Of a stretch of 64,000 bases of DNA, positions 1 to 7,351 are shown piece after piece (position 1 is the stretch's first letter; each line of letters begins with the position of its first letter). This DNA is from Streptomyces vinaceus (GTDB lineage: Bacteria > Actinomycetota > Actinomycetes > Streptomycetales > Streptomycetaceae): assembly GCF_008704935.1 (NCBI RefSeq), contig NZ_CP023692.1:744001-808000 (forward strand), in the 5' to 3' direction. The notes below the pieces were generated by a model that ran no database searches, was not told where the DNA came from, and saw nothing but the letters and a program-made list of their open reading frames with translations. Made by a program: the position numbers and the translations under genes.

Positions 1-36
1 GGCTTCGCCTCCGAACTCGTCCTCCTGCGCTGGTGA
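1..36 (+). CDS. Type III polyketide synthase, C-terminal end (partial)
   Basis: Only the last 11 codons are in the window. They read GFASELVLLRW and then TGA. This matches the conserved C-terminal strand of chalcone synthase-like type III PKSs, where a glycine-rich loop lines the active site and a short hydrophobic strand ends the protein. The next gene starts inside this stop codon, so they are translationally coupled. The two following genes are the tailoring pair expected for a phenolic-lipid (alkylresorcinol or alkylpyrone) synthase. The assignment rests on a very short stretch plus context. The catalytic Cys-His-Asn triad lies outside the window. Confidence 0.6.
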   Translation, partial: GFASELVLLRW

Positions 37-632
37 ACCCCATGACCGTGACCCCGCTGCCCTCCACGGACCCGTACGCGATGGGCCCCTACCTGCTCCT
101 CATCGGCCTCGTCGCGGTTGAGCGGCTCGCCGAACTCGCCACGGCCCGCCGCAACACGCGCTGGAGCCTGTCCCGTGGCGCCGTCGAATACGGACGCGGC
201 CACTACCCCGCCATGGTCGCCCTGCACACCGCGCTGCTCGTCGGCTGCGTGGCGGAACCGCTCCTGGCCGACCGGCCGTTCCTGCCCGCACTGGGCTGGA
301 CCGCCCTCGCCCTCGTGATCGCCGCCCAGGGCCTGCGCTGGTGGTGCATCGCCACCCTCGGCCGGCGCTGGAACACCCGCGTGCTGGTCGTCCCCGGGCT
401 GCCGCTGGTGGCGGCCGGTCCGTACCGGCTGCTGCGCCACCCGAACTACGTCGCGGTCGTGGTCGAGGGCGCGGCGCTGCCGCTGGTGCACACCGCCTGG
501 GTGACGGCGGCCGCCTTCACCCTGCTGAACCTCCTGCTGCTCGGCGTCCGCATCCGCTGCGAGGAGGACGCCCTGGCGCATGCCGCGCCGGTCTACCGCA
601 GCGCCGTCCCGGCCGAGGGCCCGGCCCGGTGA
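33..632 (+). CDS. ICMT-family methyltransferase, phenolic-lipid type (SrsB/BpsB-like)
   Basis: This is a 199-aa integral membrane protein of the isoprenylcysteine carboxyl methyltransferase family. Hydrophobic helices run through most of the chain. The C-terminal half carries the family's SAM-site features: a G-P-Y-R stretch, R-H-P-N-Y, and a late R-C-E-E-D pair. In type III PKS operons (srsB of S. griseus, bpsB of Bacillus) such enzymes O-methylate the alkylresorcinol or alkylpyrone product. The GTG at 33 overlaps the PKS stop as GTGA and suggests coupling. An ATG nine bases later is the alternative start. The downstream monooxygenase starts in this gene's stop codon. The enzyme class is well supported; the substrate is inferred from context. 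Confidence 0.8.
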   Translation: MNPMTVTPLPSTDPYAMGPYLLLIGLVAVERLAELATARRNTRWSLSRGAVEYGRGHYPAMVALHTALLVGCVAEPLLADRPFLPALGWTALALVIAAQGLRWWCIATLGRRWNTRVLVVPGLPLVAAGPYRLLRHPNYVAVVVEGAALPLVHTAWVTAAAFTLLNLLLLGVRIRCEEDALAHAAPVYRSAVPAEGPAR

Positions 633-1654
633 TCGACCTGCTCGTCGCGGGCGGTGGCCCGGCCGGGCTGGCCACCGCGATCCACGGGGCGCTGGCCGGG
701 ATGGAGGTCGTGGTCCTGGAGCCGCGCCCCACGCCGATCGACAAGGCCTGCGGCGAGGGCCTGATGCCGGGAGCCGTACGGGGCCTTCGGGAACTCGGCG
801 TGTCCGTGCCGGGCCACCCCTTCCACGGGATCCGCTACCTGGACGGGGCGAGCGGTCTTCACGCGGAAGGGCGGTTCCGCGCGGGGCCGGGTCTCGGAGC
901 CCGCCGTCCGGTCCTCCAAGCGGCGCTGGCCCAGCGGGCCGAGCAGCTGGGCGTACGGGTGCTCGCGCGGCGCGTCGGCGAGGTCCGCCAGGACGCCGAC
1001 CGGGTCGGCGCGGCCGGTCTGACGGCGCGCCACCTCGTGGCGGCGGACGGGCTGCACTCCCCGGTCCGGCGGGGCCTGGGCCTGGCGGCGCCGCCCGCCC
1101 CCGGCCGCCAGCCGCGCTACGGGCTGCGCCGCCACTACGCCGTGGAGCCCTGGAGCGATCTGGTCGAGGTGCACTGGGCGGCGCACTGCGAGGCGTACGT
1201 GACCCCGCTGGGGCCCGGCCGGGTGGGCGTGGCCGTGCTCACCGCCGAGCGCGCCCCGTTCGACGTACAGCTGGCCCGGTTCCCGCTGCTGCGCGAGCGG
1301 CTGGCCGGGGCGGCCGGCTCCCCGGTGCTCGGCGCCGGTCCGCTGCGTCAGCGGGCGCGGGTGCGGGTCGCGGGGCGGGTGCTGTTCGTCGGGGACGCGG
1401 CGGGGTACGTGGACGCGCTGACCGGCGAGGGCCTGACCCTGGCCGTGACGGCGGCCGGCGAACTGGTGCGCTGCGTACGGGAGGGCCGGCCGCAGGCGTA
1501 CGAGCGGGCCTGGCGGGAACTGTCGCGTAGCTACCGCGCGCTGACCGCGTCCTTGCTGTGGGCCCGCCAACAGCCCCGGCTCGCGGGGCGGATCGTCCCC
1601 TGCGCCGCCCGGCTGCCCCGGGTGTTCGCGCACGCGGTCAACCTGCTGGCGTAG
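629..1654 (+). CDS. FAD-dependent monooxygenase of the phenolic-lipid operon (SrsC-like)
   Basis: The protein is 341 aa from a GTG that overlaps the previous stop as GTGA. The N terminus has the dinucleotide-binding motif GGGPAGLATA and ends strand 2 with an acidic residue (VVLEP). A D-K-A-C-G-E-G-L segment follows, as in geranylgeranyl reductase/UbiH-type flavoproteins. Near residue 253 is the second FAD motif, GDAAGYVDALTGEG. In srsABC of S. griseus the third gene is a flavoprotein hydroxylase acting on the methylated alkylresorcinol, and gene order here is the same. A role in aromatic-ring hydroxylation or quinone formation is inferred. A strong hairpin follows the stop codon. Confidence 0.78.
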   Translation: MIDLLVAGGGPAGLATAIHGALAGMEVVVLEPRPTPIDKACGEGLMPGAVRGLRELGVSVPGHPFHGIRYLDGASGLHAEGRFRAGPGLGARRPVLQAALAQRAEQLGVRVLARRVGEVRQDADRVGAAGLTARHLVAADGLHSPVRRGLGLAAPPAPGRQPRYGLRRHYAVEPWSDLVEVHWAAHCEAYVTPLGPGRVGVAVLTAERAPFDVQLARFPLLRERLAGAAGSPVLGAGPLRQRARVRVAGRVLFVGDAAGYVDALTGEGLTLAVTAAGELVRCVREGRPQAYERAWRELSRSYRALTASLLWARQQPRLAGRIVPCAARLPRVFAHAVNLLA

Positions 1655-1688
1655 AGGCGGCTCGGCGTGTCCGCGCGCCGGGCATGCC

Positions 1689-1732
1689 ACGGGGGCGGGA
1701 GCGGTGGCACCTGCCACCGCTCCCGCCCCCGT
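1689..1732. terminator. Bidirectional hairpin terminator
   Basis: Two perfectly complementary 21-base arms (1689-1709 and 1712-1732) are separated by two bases. The hairpin lies between the convergent ends of the FAD monooxygenase (+) and the next minus-strand gene. There is no U tract, which is usual for Streptomyces. It probably ends transcription from both sides. Confidence 0.75.
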
Positions 1733-1739
1733 CGCGGGG

Positions 1740-2846
1740 TCAGCCGCCGGCGCCCGCCCGGGCCCGCGGCGGCCGGTTCACCAGCGCCAGACCGGCCAGC
1801 AGGGCCGCGGCCGCGGCGCACAGCACCGCGGTGACGCCCGCCCAGGCCTGGGTGGCGCTCACCGCACCCTCCAGCGGGTCGAACTCCGCGAGTCCGCCGG
1901 CCACGTGCAGGGCGACGACGGCGACGGCGCCGACGGCACCGGCCCGCCATGCCCCGGCGGTGTCGCGCACCGCGATCAGCGTGCCGAGCCCGAGGCACAG
2001 CACGGTGGTGAGGAGCGCGGCGATCGCGGTCGGGGGCTGCGACGACAGGGCCGTCACATCGCTCGGCAGGTGCAGGGCACCGCAGAGCAGCAGCGCCGCG
2101 GCCACGGGCCAGCGCAGCAGGTGGCGCAGCGGGCCGGAGGGAGCGGGGGCCGCGCCCCGGCCGCCGTTCGGGCCGCGCCCGTACGTGCGGCGGTACTCCT
2201 CCGGGGACGGGTACCGCTCGTCCTCGTACGGGTCGTCGAACGGCTCCTCGTCCGGAGGCTCGGGCCTGCGCGCGGGCCGTGCCGAGGGCCGTCGGGCGTG
2301 CCAGGCCGGTGCTCCGTCGCGCTCCGCGCCGGGCCGGGCGGCCCGGTCGGTCCGTGGCGGCCCTGCCGGGTGCACGGACGGGACGGCCGGGACTGCCGCG
2401 CCTGACGGGATCTCGGGGGCCGCCGGGACGGCCGTGGCCGGGAGCCCGGGCTCGCCGGTCGGGACGGGCCGCGGGGACCGGAAGACCCGGCCGGGGGGCT
2501 CGGGATCGGGGCTGCCGGGGGCAGGCTCGGGATCCGAGGGTGCTGTGCGCTCCTCGTCCGTCCCGAGGATGCCGACCAGCAGGGCCACGTCCTGGACCGG
2601 GCGCCCGACGGCGGCCGCCCGCAGCGTCTGGTGGCCGTGGCCGGGGCTCTGGCCGGTCTCCTCCAGGAGGGTCACCAGTTCGGCCACTTCTTCCAGGGGC
2701 CGGCAGGTGCCCGCCGTCTCCAGCAGGGTGCGTATCGGCTCGGTGCTCGTCAGGGTCGCCGGGGTCGTCGTACCGGTGGGGTCGGGGTCGGGGAGCTCGC
2801 GGTGGCCGTCGTCCTGCGTCGCCGCGAGCGTGATGGGGTCGTTCAT
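1740..2846 (-). CDS. Conserved membrane protein with disordered Pro-rich linker (unknown function)
   Basis: The protein is 368 aa. The ATG at 2846 was chosen over upstream codons because a GGAG sits seven bases before it. Residues 1-90 form a compact helical region with repeated short leucine helices (LEEVAELVTLLEE, VQDVALLVGIL). Roughly residues 90-240 are a Pro/Asp/Glu/Arg-rich, probably disordered linker with a Tyr/Asp/Glu patch. The last 120 residues hold about four transmembrane helices separated by short loops. The soluble part is presumably cytoplasmic. I do not recognise the family with certainty. The N-terminal helices resemble domains of small Streptomyces regulatory proteins, but no activity can be assigned. 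It is monocistronic and convergent with the phenolic-lipid operon. Confidence 0.7.
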   Translation of the reverse strand: MNDPITLAATQDDGHRELPDPDPTGTTTPATLTSTEPIRTLLETAGTCRPLEEVAELVTLLEETGQSPGHGHQTLRAAAVGRPVQDVALLVGILGTDEERTAPSDPEPAPGSPDPEPPGRVFRSPRPVPTGEPGLPATAVPAAPEIPSGAAVPAVPSVHPAGPPRTDRAARPGAERDGAPAWHARRPSARPARRPEPPDEEPFDDPYEDERYPSPEEYRRTYGRGPNGGRGAAPAPSGPLRHLLRWPVAAALLLCGALHLPSDVTALSSQPPTAIAALLTTVLCLGLGTLIAVRDTAGAWRAGAVGAVAVVALHVAGGLAEFDPLEGAVSATQAWAGVTAVLCAAAAALLAGLALVNRPPRARAGAGG

Positions 2847-3085
2847 GGAAAGCTCCGTTCGCCGACGCGCGGGTCTACACATCGCACGCCGGTCAACGTG
2901 CGTCATGGGATGCGCACGCTCGGTCACCATTGACCGGCACCCGGCGCCGCTGCGCCATTCGGGGCGGGCAAACGGGGGAGCCGCCGCGCCGGCCGGTCAC
3001 CGCGCGGGGCAGTTCGAGATGCGCACCCGCGGCCCTGCTGTTTCGCTGAATCGGGTCTCCTTACCCCCACACCCGAGGAGTGATC

Positions 3086-3271
3086 ATGAGCGCAGGTGAA
3101 TCCCGCGGCCGGGTCCGGCAGTTGCGCGACAAGGCGCAGGAACTGAACACGGCGGCCGAACGCTCCACCGACCCGGAGGAGCGCCGCCGCCTCCACGAGA
3201 AGGCCCGCCGGCTCCAGGAGCAGAGTGAGAAGGAAGACAAGATCGACGACCGGGGTATGGATCCCATGTAG
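3086..3271 (+). CDS. Small charged coiled-coil protein (DUF6381-like)
   Basis: A 61-aa protein, very rich in Arg, Glu, Lys and Asp, predicted to be nearly all helical with a coiled-coil heptad over residues 5-50 (RVRQLRDKAQEL, then ERRRLHEKARRLQEQ). The ATG at 3086 is preceded by GAGGAG at ideal distance; the in-frame GTG six bases upstream is inside that ribosome binding site spacing and is less likely. Small proteins of this look are common in Streptomyces and I believe they are grouped as DUF6381. No function is known to me. Confidence 0.7.
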   Translation: MSAGESRGRVRQLRDKAQELNTAAERSTDPEERRRLHEKARRLQEQSEKEDKIDDRGMDPM

Positions 3272-3318
3272 CTCCGCGCCGGTCCACCCATCGGCCGGTC
3301 GCCCCGGGCACCGGCCGA

Positions 3319-3342
3319 TGTCGTACGCCGGGCGGTACGACA
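3319..3342. promoter_or_regulatory. Inverted repeat, possible operator of the DinB-like gene
   Basis: TGTCGTAC at 3319-3326 and GTACGACA at 3335-3342 form a perfect 8-base inverted repeat with an 8-base spacer. It ends 19 bases before the DinB-like start codon, immediately before its ribosome binding site (AGGAGG). It could be a repressor operator or a short leader hairpin; no adjacent regulator gene is seen. Confidence 0.35.
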
Positions 3343-3361
3343 CCACGTCAGGAGGCGGCAC

Positions 3362-3871
3362 ATGAAGGCTACGGAGGCACTGGCCGATGCGTACGGGCGC
3401 ATCCACGAGGTGGTGCACGAGGTGGTCGGGGGGCTCTCGGCCGAGGAGTTGAACGCGCGGATCGACCCGGAGGCGAACTCGATCGCCTGGCTGGTGTGGC
3501 ACCTGACCCGGGTGCAGGACGACCACATGGCGGACGCCTCGGGCCTGGAGCAGGTCTGGACGGAGCAGGAATGGTTCGCCCGCTTCGCCCTGCCGCTGCC
3601 CGCCGAGGCCACCGGCTACGGGCACACGGCCAAACAGGTGGGCACGGTCCTGGTCGAGTCCGACGAGCTGCTGCTGGGGTACTTCGACGCCGTCCACGAG
3701 CGGACCACCGAGTTCGTCCGGGGGCTCTCCGCCACCGATCTGGACCGCGTGGTGGACACGGGCTGGGATCCGCCGGTCACCTTGGGGGTACGGCTGATCA
3801 GCATCCTCTCCGACGACCTCCAGCACGCCGGCCAGGCCGCGTACGTACGGGGCCTGGTACAGCGCCGCTAG
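3362..3871 (+). CDS. DinB/DUF664-family protein (mycothiol-dependent type)
   Basis: The 169-aa protein is a predicted four-helix bundle of the DinB/YfiT superfamily. It has the two metal-ligand landmarks: a histidine in SIAWLVWHLTRVQDDH near residue 47 and a C-terminal histidine in DDLQHAGQAAYVRG. In actinobacteria, DUF664/mycothiol-dependent members use a metal-activated thiol cofactor for S-transfer or detoxification. Substrate and cofactor use here are inferred from family only. The start is ATG with AGGAGG upstream. It appears to be its own transcription unit. Confidence 0.78.
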   Translation: MKATEALADAYGRIHEVVHEVVGGLSAEELNARIDPEANSIAWLVWHLTRVQDDHMADASGLEQVWTEQEWFARFALPLPAEATGYGHTAKQVGTVLVESDELLLGYFDAVHERTTEFVRGLSATDLDRVVDTGWDPPVTLGVRLISILSDDLQHAGQAAYVRGLVQRR

Positions 3872-3950
3872 CGACATCGCGGGTACGCCGAGCAGCGGGC
3901 GGGGAGGGGGCGGCGACGGAGGGGGAACAGACGACGAAAGGCGGTCGCCG

Positions 3951-5561
3951 GTGTCCCCTGAACGCTTCGCACGACACGGGAGCGCCCTGTGGTGCGTGCT
4001 CCTGCTGCTCGCCGCCGGGGCCGGACCCGCCTCTGCGACGGGCGCGGCTCCCGATGCGCGGCCCGTGGTGGACACCGACCGGGGACCGGTACGGGGCACG
4101 TCGCACGGCGATCACCGCACCTTCGAGGGGATCCCGTACGCGGCGCCGCCGACCGGCCCGCTGCGCTGGCGGCTTCCGCAGCCCGCCGCGCGCTGGACGG
4201 GCGTACGCGACGCCGGGGCGCCGGGCGCGCGCTGCGTCCAGCTGCCCGCGGTGGGGCCGGGCGGGCCGAGCGGCTCCGAGGACTGCCTGTACCTGAACGT
4301 CACCACGCCCCCGCCGGCCCCCGCCACGCGCAAACGCCCCGTCATGGTCTGGTTCCACGGGGGCGGCTTCGTCAACGGCGCCGGTGACCTCTACCGCCCG
4401 GACCGGCTGGCCGCGCGGGGCGGCGCCGTGGTCGTCACCGTCAACTACCGGCTGGGCGTCTTCGGCCTCTTCGGGCACCCCTCGCTCGGCGGGGCCCCCG
4501 ACTTCGCGATCGCCGACCAGCAGGCGGCCCTGCGCTGGGTGCGGTCCAACGCCGCCCGCTTCGGCGGCGATCCCTCCGACGTGACCCTGTTCGGCGAATC
4601 GGCGGGCGGCCTCAGCATCTGCGCGCACCTGACCTCGCCCGCCTCGGCCGGCCTGTTCCAGCGGGCGGTCCTGCAGAGCGGCTCCTGCTCGACCACGATG
4701 CCGCCCCGCTCGGTCCTGCCCACGCTGGGCCGGTACGAGCCCTTCGTGCCCGAGCGGCGCACCGTCGCGGCCGGGGTCTCGGCGGCGGCCGGCCTGGGCT
4801 GCGACCGGCCGGAGCCGGACGCGGTACTGGACTGCCTGCGCGGGAAGGACGCGGCGACGCTCGCGACGCCGGAACTGATGACGGGGTTCTCGCTCGTCTC
4901 CTACGGCGACGGCAACCGCGTACTGCCCGAGGAGCCCCGGCGGGCCTTGGAGGGCGGCCGCTTCCACCGGGTGCCGGTGGTCGAGGGCGCCAACCGGGAC
5001 GAGATGCGGATCTTCCTGGCGCAGAGCCTGACGGCGTTCCCGATCCCCGACGCGGGCGCCTACCGGGCCCGGGTGGAGCAGGCGTTCGGCGCCGGGGCCG
5101 TCCCGGCCGTCGAGGCGCGGTACCCGGTGGCGGCGTACCCGACCCCGGCGCTGGCCTTCGCCGCCGCGCTCTCCGACGCCTCGTTCATCTGCCCGGCGCT
5201 GCGGGACGGCCGGGCGATGGCCCGGTATACGCCGGTGTACGCGTACCGGTTCAGCGACCGGGACGCGCCGAACTTCACGGGCCTTCCCGAGGTGCCGGGC
5301 TTCCCGTACGGCGCCTCGCACGGCCTCGAACTGCCGTACCTGTTCACGATGGACGCCGCTCTGACGGCTCCGCAGCGGGCGCTGTCGCAGCGGATGACGG
5401 CCGACTGGACGGCGTTCGCCCGCACGGGGAGGCTTCCGGCGTGGCCGCGGTTCGGCACGGCCGGATCGGTGCTGTCGCTGGCTCCGGGCCCGGGCGGGGT
5501 CCACGCGGTGGACGGGGTGGCGGAACACCACTGTGCGTTCTGGGACGCGCAGTGGCCGTGA
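3951..5561 (+). CDS. Secreted type-B carboxylesterase/lipase
   Basis: This 536-aa alpha/beta hydrolase of the carboxylesterase type B family starts at a GTG with AAAGG upstream. An N-terminal signal peptide (hydrophobic core around residues 12-26, Ala-rich cleavage zone) indicates export. The oxyanion-hole motif HGGGF lies near residue 136. The nucleophile elbow GESAG places the catalytic Ser at about 217. An Asp/Glu pair follows in the ANRDEMR segment, and the catalytic His is in ASHGLELPY. Length matches the family (500-560). The natural ester substrate cannot be read from the sequence. The next gene on the opposite strand ends 16 bases after this stop. Confidence 0.9.
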   Translation: MSPERFARHGSALWCVLLLLAAGAGPASATGAAPDARPVVDTDRGPVRGTSHGDHRTFEGIPYAAPPTGPLRWRLPQPAARWTGVRDAGAPGARCVQLPAVGPGGPSGSEDCLYLNVTTPPPAPATRKRPVMVWFHGGGFVNGAGDLYRPDRLAARGGAVVVTVNYRLGVFGLFGHPSLGGAPDFAIADQQAALRWVRSNAARFGGDPSDVTLFGESAGGLSICAHLTSPASAGLFQRAVLQSGSCSTTMPPRSVLPTLGRYEPFVPERRTVAAGVSAAAGLGCDRPEPDAVLDCLRGKDAATLATPELMTGFSLVSYGDGNRVLPEEPRRALEGGRFHRVPVVEGANRDEMRIFLAQSLTAFPIPDAGAYRARVEQAFGAGAVPAVEARYPVAAYPTPALAFAAALSDASFICPALRDGRAMARYTPVYAYRFSDRDAPNFTGLPEVPGFPYGASHGLELPYLFTMDAALTAPQRALSQRMTADWTAFARTGRLPAWPRFGTAGSVLSLAPGPGGVHAVDGVAEHHCAFWDAQWP

Positions 5562-5577
5562 GGGCTGCGCCCGCGCC

Positions 5578-6312
5578 TCACCAGGCCGAGGTGGCGATGG
5601 CCTCCCCCGCGCCGGTGCGGACGGTGACGGTGCCGTGGTCCTGGTACACCTGGCGCCGCCACGACACGAACACGTCCGCGACCCGGCGGCCGTCCTCCGC
5701 CAGGCCCTTGCCGACGGCCCGGGTGGAGAAGGTGACGACCGCCTCCCCGGCGTCCCGGCCCTTGCGCACCCGGGCCTCCTGGACGGCCCGCTCGGGCAGG
5801 AACTGGTCGGCCCGGGTGCGCCGCTGGGCGTAGTAGGCGTTGAAGTCCCGGGTCATGTCGAACCACCCGGCCCCGCCGCAAGGTCCGGCGCCGTTGGTGA
5901 TGTCCCCGTCGGTGGGCGGGCCTGGGTCCCCGCCGGTCTCCTGATCGGTGGGAGGCCCCGCGTACCCCCCGGTCTCCTCGTCGGTCGGCGGGCCGGCGTA
6001 CCCGCTCCCGGTCTCCTCGTCGGTCGGCGGGCCGGCGTAGCCGCTCCCGGTCTCCTGGTCGGTCGGCGGGCCGGCGTAGGCGCCCGTCTCCTCCTCCGTG
6101 GGCGGATCGGGGAGGCCGGTACCGGCGCCGCCCGTCGTGCGGTCGAGGCCGCAGGTCTCCTTCGCAGGGGCAGCCTGTGCGGGCGCCGGCGCGGCGGCTT
6201 CCGCGCCGGCATGCCGCGTACCGCAGGCCGCCAGCACGGCGCACAGCAGCCCCACCCCCACCGCTCGCCCGGCCGCGACGGACACGGACGTCCTCGTCAT
6301 GATCATGCTCAT
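5578..6312 (-). CDS. Lipoprotein with PPTDEETG tandem repeats
   Basis: A 244-aa surface lipoprotein. The signal peptide ends in the lipobox LAAC with the modified Cys at about residue 30. Residues 69-136 are five near-identical units of 12-13 residues built on GPPTDxETG, acidic and probably disordered, like a spacer lifting the C-terminal domain from the membrane. The C-terminal 100 residues form a small alpha/beta domain of unknown type that includes two cysteines near its start. Four ATGs are in tandem (6318, 6312, 6306, 6300). The GAGG ribosome binding site is nine bases from the one at 6312. No function is recognised. Confidence 0.75.
   Translation of the reverse strand: MSMIMTRTSVSVAAGRAVGVGLLCAVLAACGTRHAGAEAAAPAPAQAAPAKETCGLDRTTGGAGTGLPDPPTEEETGAYAGPPTDQETGSGYAGPPTDEETGSGYAGPPTDEETGGYAGPPTDQETGGDPGPPTDGDITNGAGPCGGAGWFDMTRDFNAYYAQRRTRADQFLPERAVQEARVRKGRDAGEAVVTFSTRAVGKGLAEDGRRVADVFVSWRRQVYQDHGTVTVRTGAGEAIATSAW
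5905..6108 (-). repeat. In-frame tandem repeat in the lipoprotein gene
   Basis: Five units of 36-39 bases encode GPPTDxETG followed by GG, GSGYA or similar. The central copies are nearly identical at the DNA level, so copy number is likely to vary between strains by slippage or recombination. Confidence 0.75.
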
Positions 6313-6384
6313 GCTCATCCCCCTCTTGCCGTGGAAGAGGGGATCGCAGGGCCCGCGGTTCCACGCGGGGGTTACGGTGCCGCC

Positions 6385-6945
6385 ATGACCAGTCCGGCGC
6401 GGCGCCCCCAGCCCCTTCCCCGCCCCCGCCCCCTCCCCCTCCTCTTCCTCGACGTCGACGGACCGCTCCTCCCCTTCGGGGCCACCTCCGAGGAACTCCT
6501 CGACGGCTACCCGACGTACGGGACCCGCCCCGACGCGAATCCGCTCCTCGCGCGGCTCGATCCCGCCCTCGGACCCCGGCTCCTGGCGCTGCCGTGCGAA
6601 CTGGTCTGGGCCACGACCTGGGTGGCCGACGCGAACGCGTGGGTCGCACCACGCATCGGGCTGCCGGAGCTGCCGGTGGTGACCTGGCCGGACCTCTCCG
6701 AGGAGGACGCCCTGTCGGGGACCCACTGGAAGACCCGTACCCTCGTCGCGTACGCCGCCGGGCGGCCCTTCGCCTGGGTGGACGACGAGATCGGGCCGAC
6801 CGACCGCGCCTGGGTCCGCACACACCACCCCGGCCGGGCCCTCCTCCACCGCGTGGACCCCCGCTTCGGCCTCACCGCGGCGGACTTCACCGCGCTCGCC
6901 GCATGGCTGCGCGGCCTCAAGCTCCCGCAGGAGGTCACCCCGTGA
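6385..6945 (+). CDS. HAD-fold protein (HAD_SAK-like)
   Basis: A 186-aa protein with a Pro/Arg-rich N terminus followed by the HAD motif I LFLDVDGPL (Asp at about 23 and 25), a motif II Thr in WATTW, and a late WVDDE that supplies acidic motif IV residues. It matches the stand-alone HAD domains annotated in many Streptomyces as the HAD domain of Swiss-army-knife RNA-repair proteins. A phosphatase-type Mg-dependent activity is inferred from the DxD; the substrate is unknown. It is divergent from the repeat lipoprotein (72-base gap) and overlaps the next start by four bases (GTGA). Confidence 0.78.
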   Translation: MTSPARRPQPLPRPRPLPLLFLDVDGPLLPFGATSEELLDGYPTYGTRPDANPLLARLDPALGPRLLALPCELVWATTWVADANAWVAPRIGLPELPVVTWPDLSEEDALSGTHWKTRTLVAYAAGRPFAWVDDEIGPTDRAWVRTHHPGRALLHRVDPRFGLTAADFTALAAWLRGLKLPQEVTP

Positions 6946-7346
6946 CGCCCGGGCCCCGCCCCCTCCCCGCCCTGCCCGCGAGGGCCACCTGGCACGACAC
7001 GGGTACGAGCGTGTTCTGCTGGGCGGCCCGGGCCGACGGACGCTGGTGGGTCCTACGCCTCAACCACTTTCCCGAACACCCCCTCTACACCCTGTTCGTC
7101 GACGCCCGGGCCCTCGGTGACATCGATGACGTCCCGGACACCTGGCGCCTGTCGGACCGTGCCGCACACCCCGTACTGACCGCCTCGGAACGTGCCGAGG
7201 TGCTCGGCCTCATGGCCGGCCTCGGTCCGTACGGAGCCGAGGCCGGCGCCCCGTGCGACGGCGACTGGTGCACCTGCGACATGCTCACCGACGAGTACGC
7301 CGCGGCGCCGCGGCCGGCCGGGAACACGGACGGCGCGCCGGGGTGA
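6942..7346 (+). CDS. Conserved hypothetical protein, Cys-containing C terminus
   Basis: This 134-aa protein starts at a GTG overlapping the HAD stop, with AGGAGG eight bases upstream, so it is co-translated with the HAD protein. It is tryptophan-rich at the N terminus (a WHDTG / CWAARADGRWW pattern) and has a compact C-terminal CDGDWCTCDM stretch with three cysteines that might bind metal. Similar small proteins occur in Streptomyces, but I know of no assigned function. The coupling suggests it acts with the HAD protein. Confidence 0.65.
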   Translation: MTPGPRPLPALPARATWHDTGTSVFCWAARADGRWWVLRLNHFPEHPLYTLFVDARALGDIDDVPDTWRLSDRAAHPVLTASERAEVLGLMAGLGPYGAEAGAPCDGDWCTCDMLTDEYAAAPRPAGNTDGAPG

Positions 7347-7351
7347 GCGGG

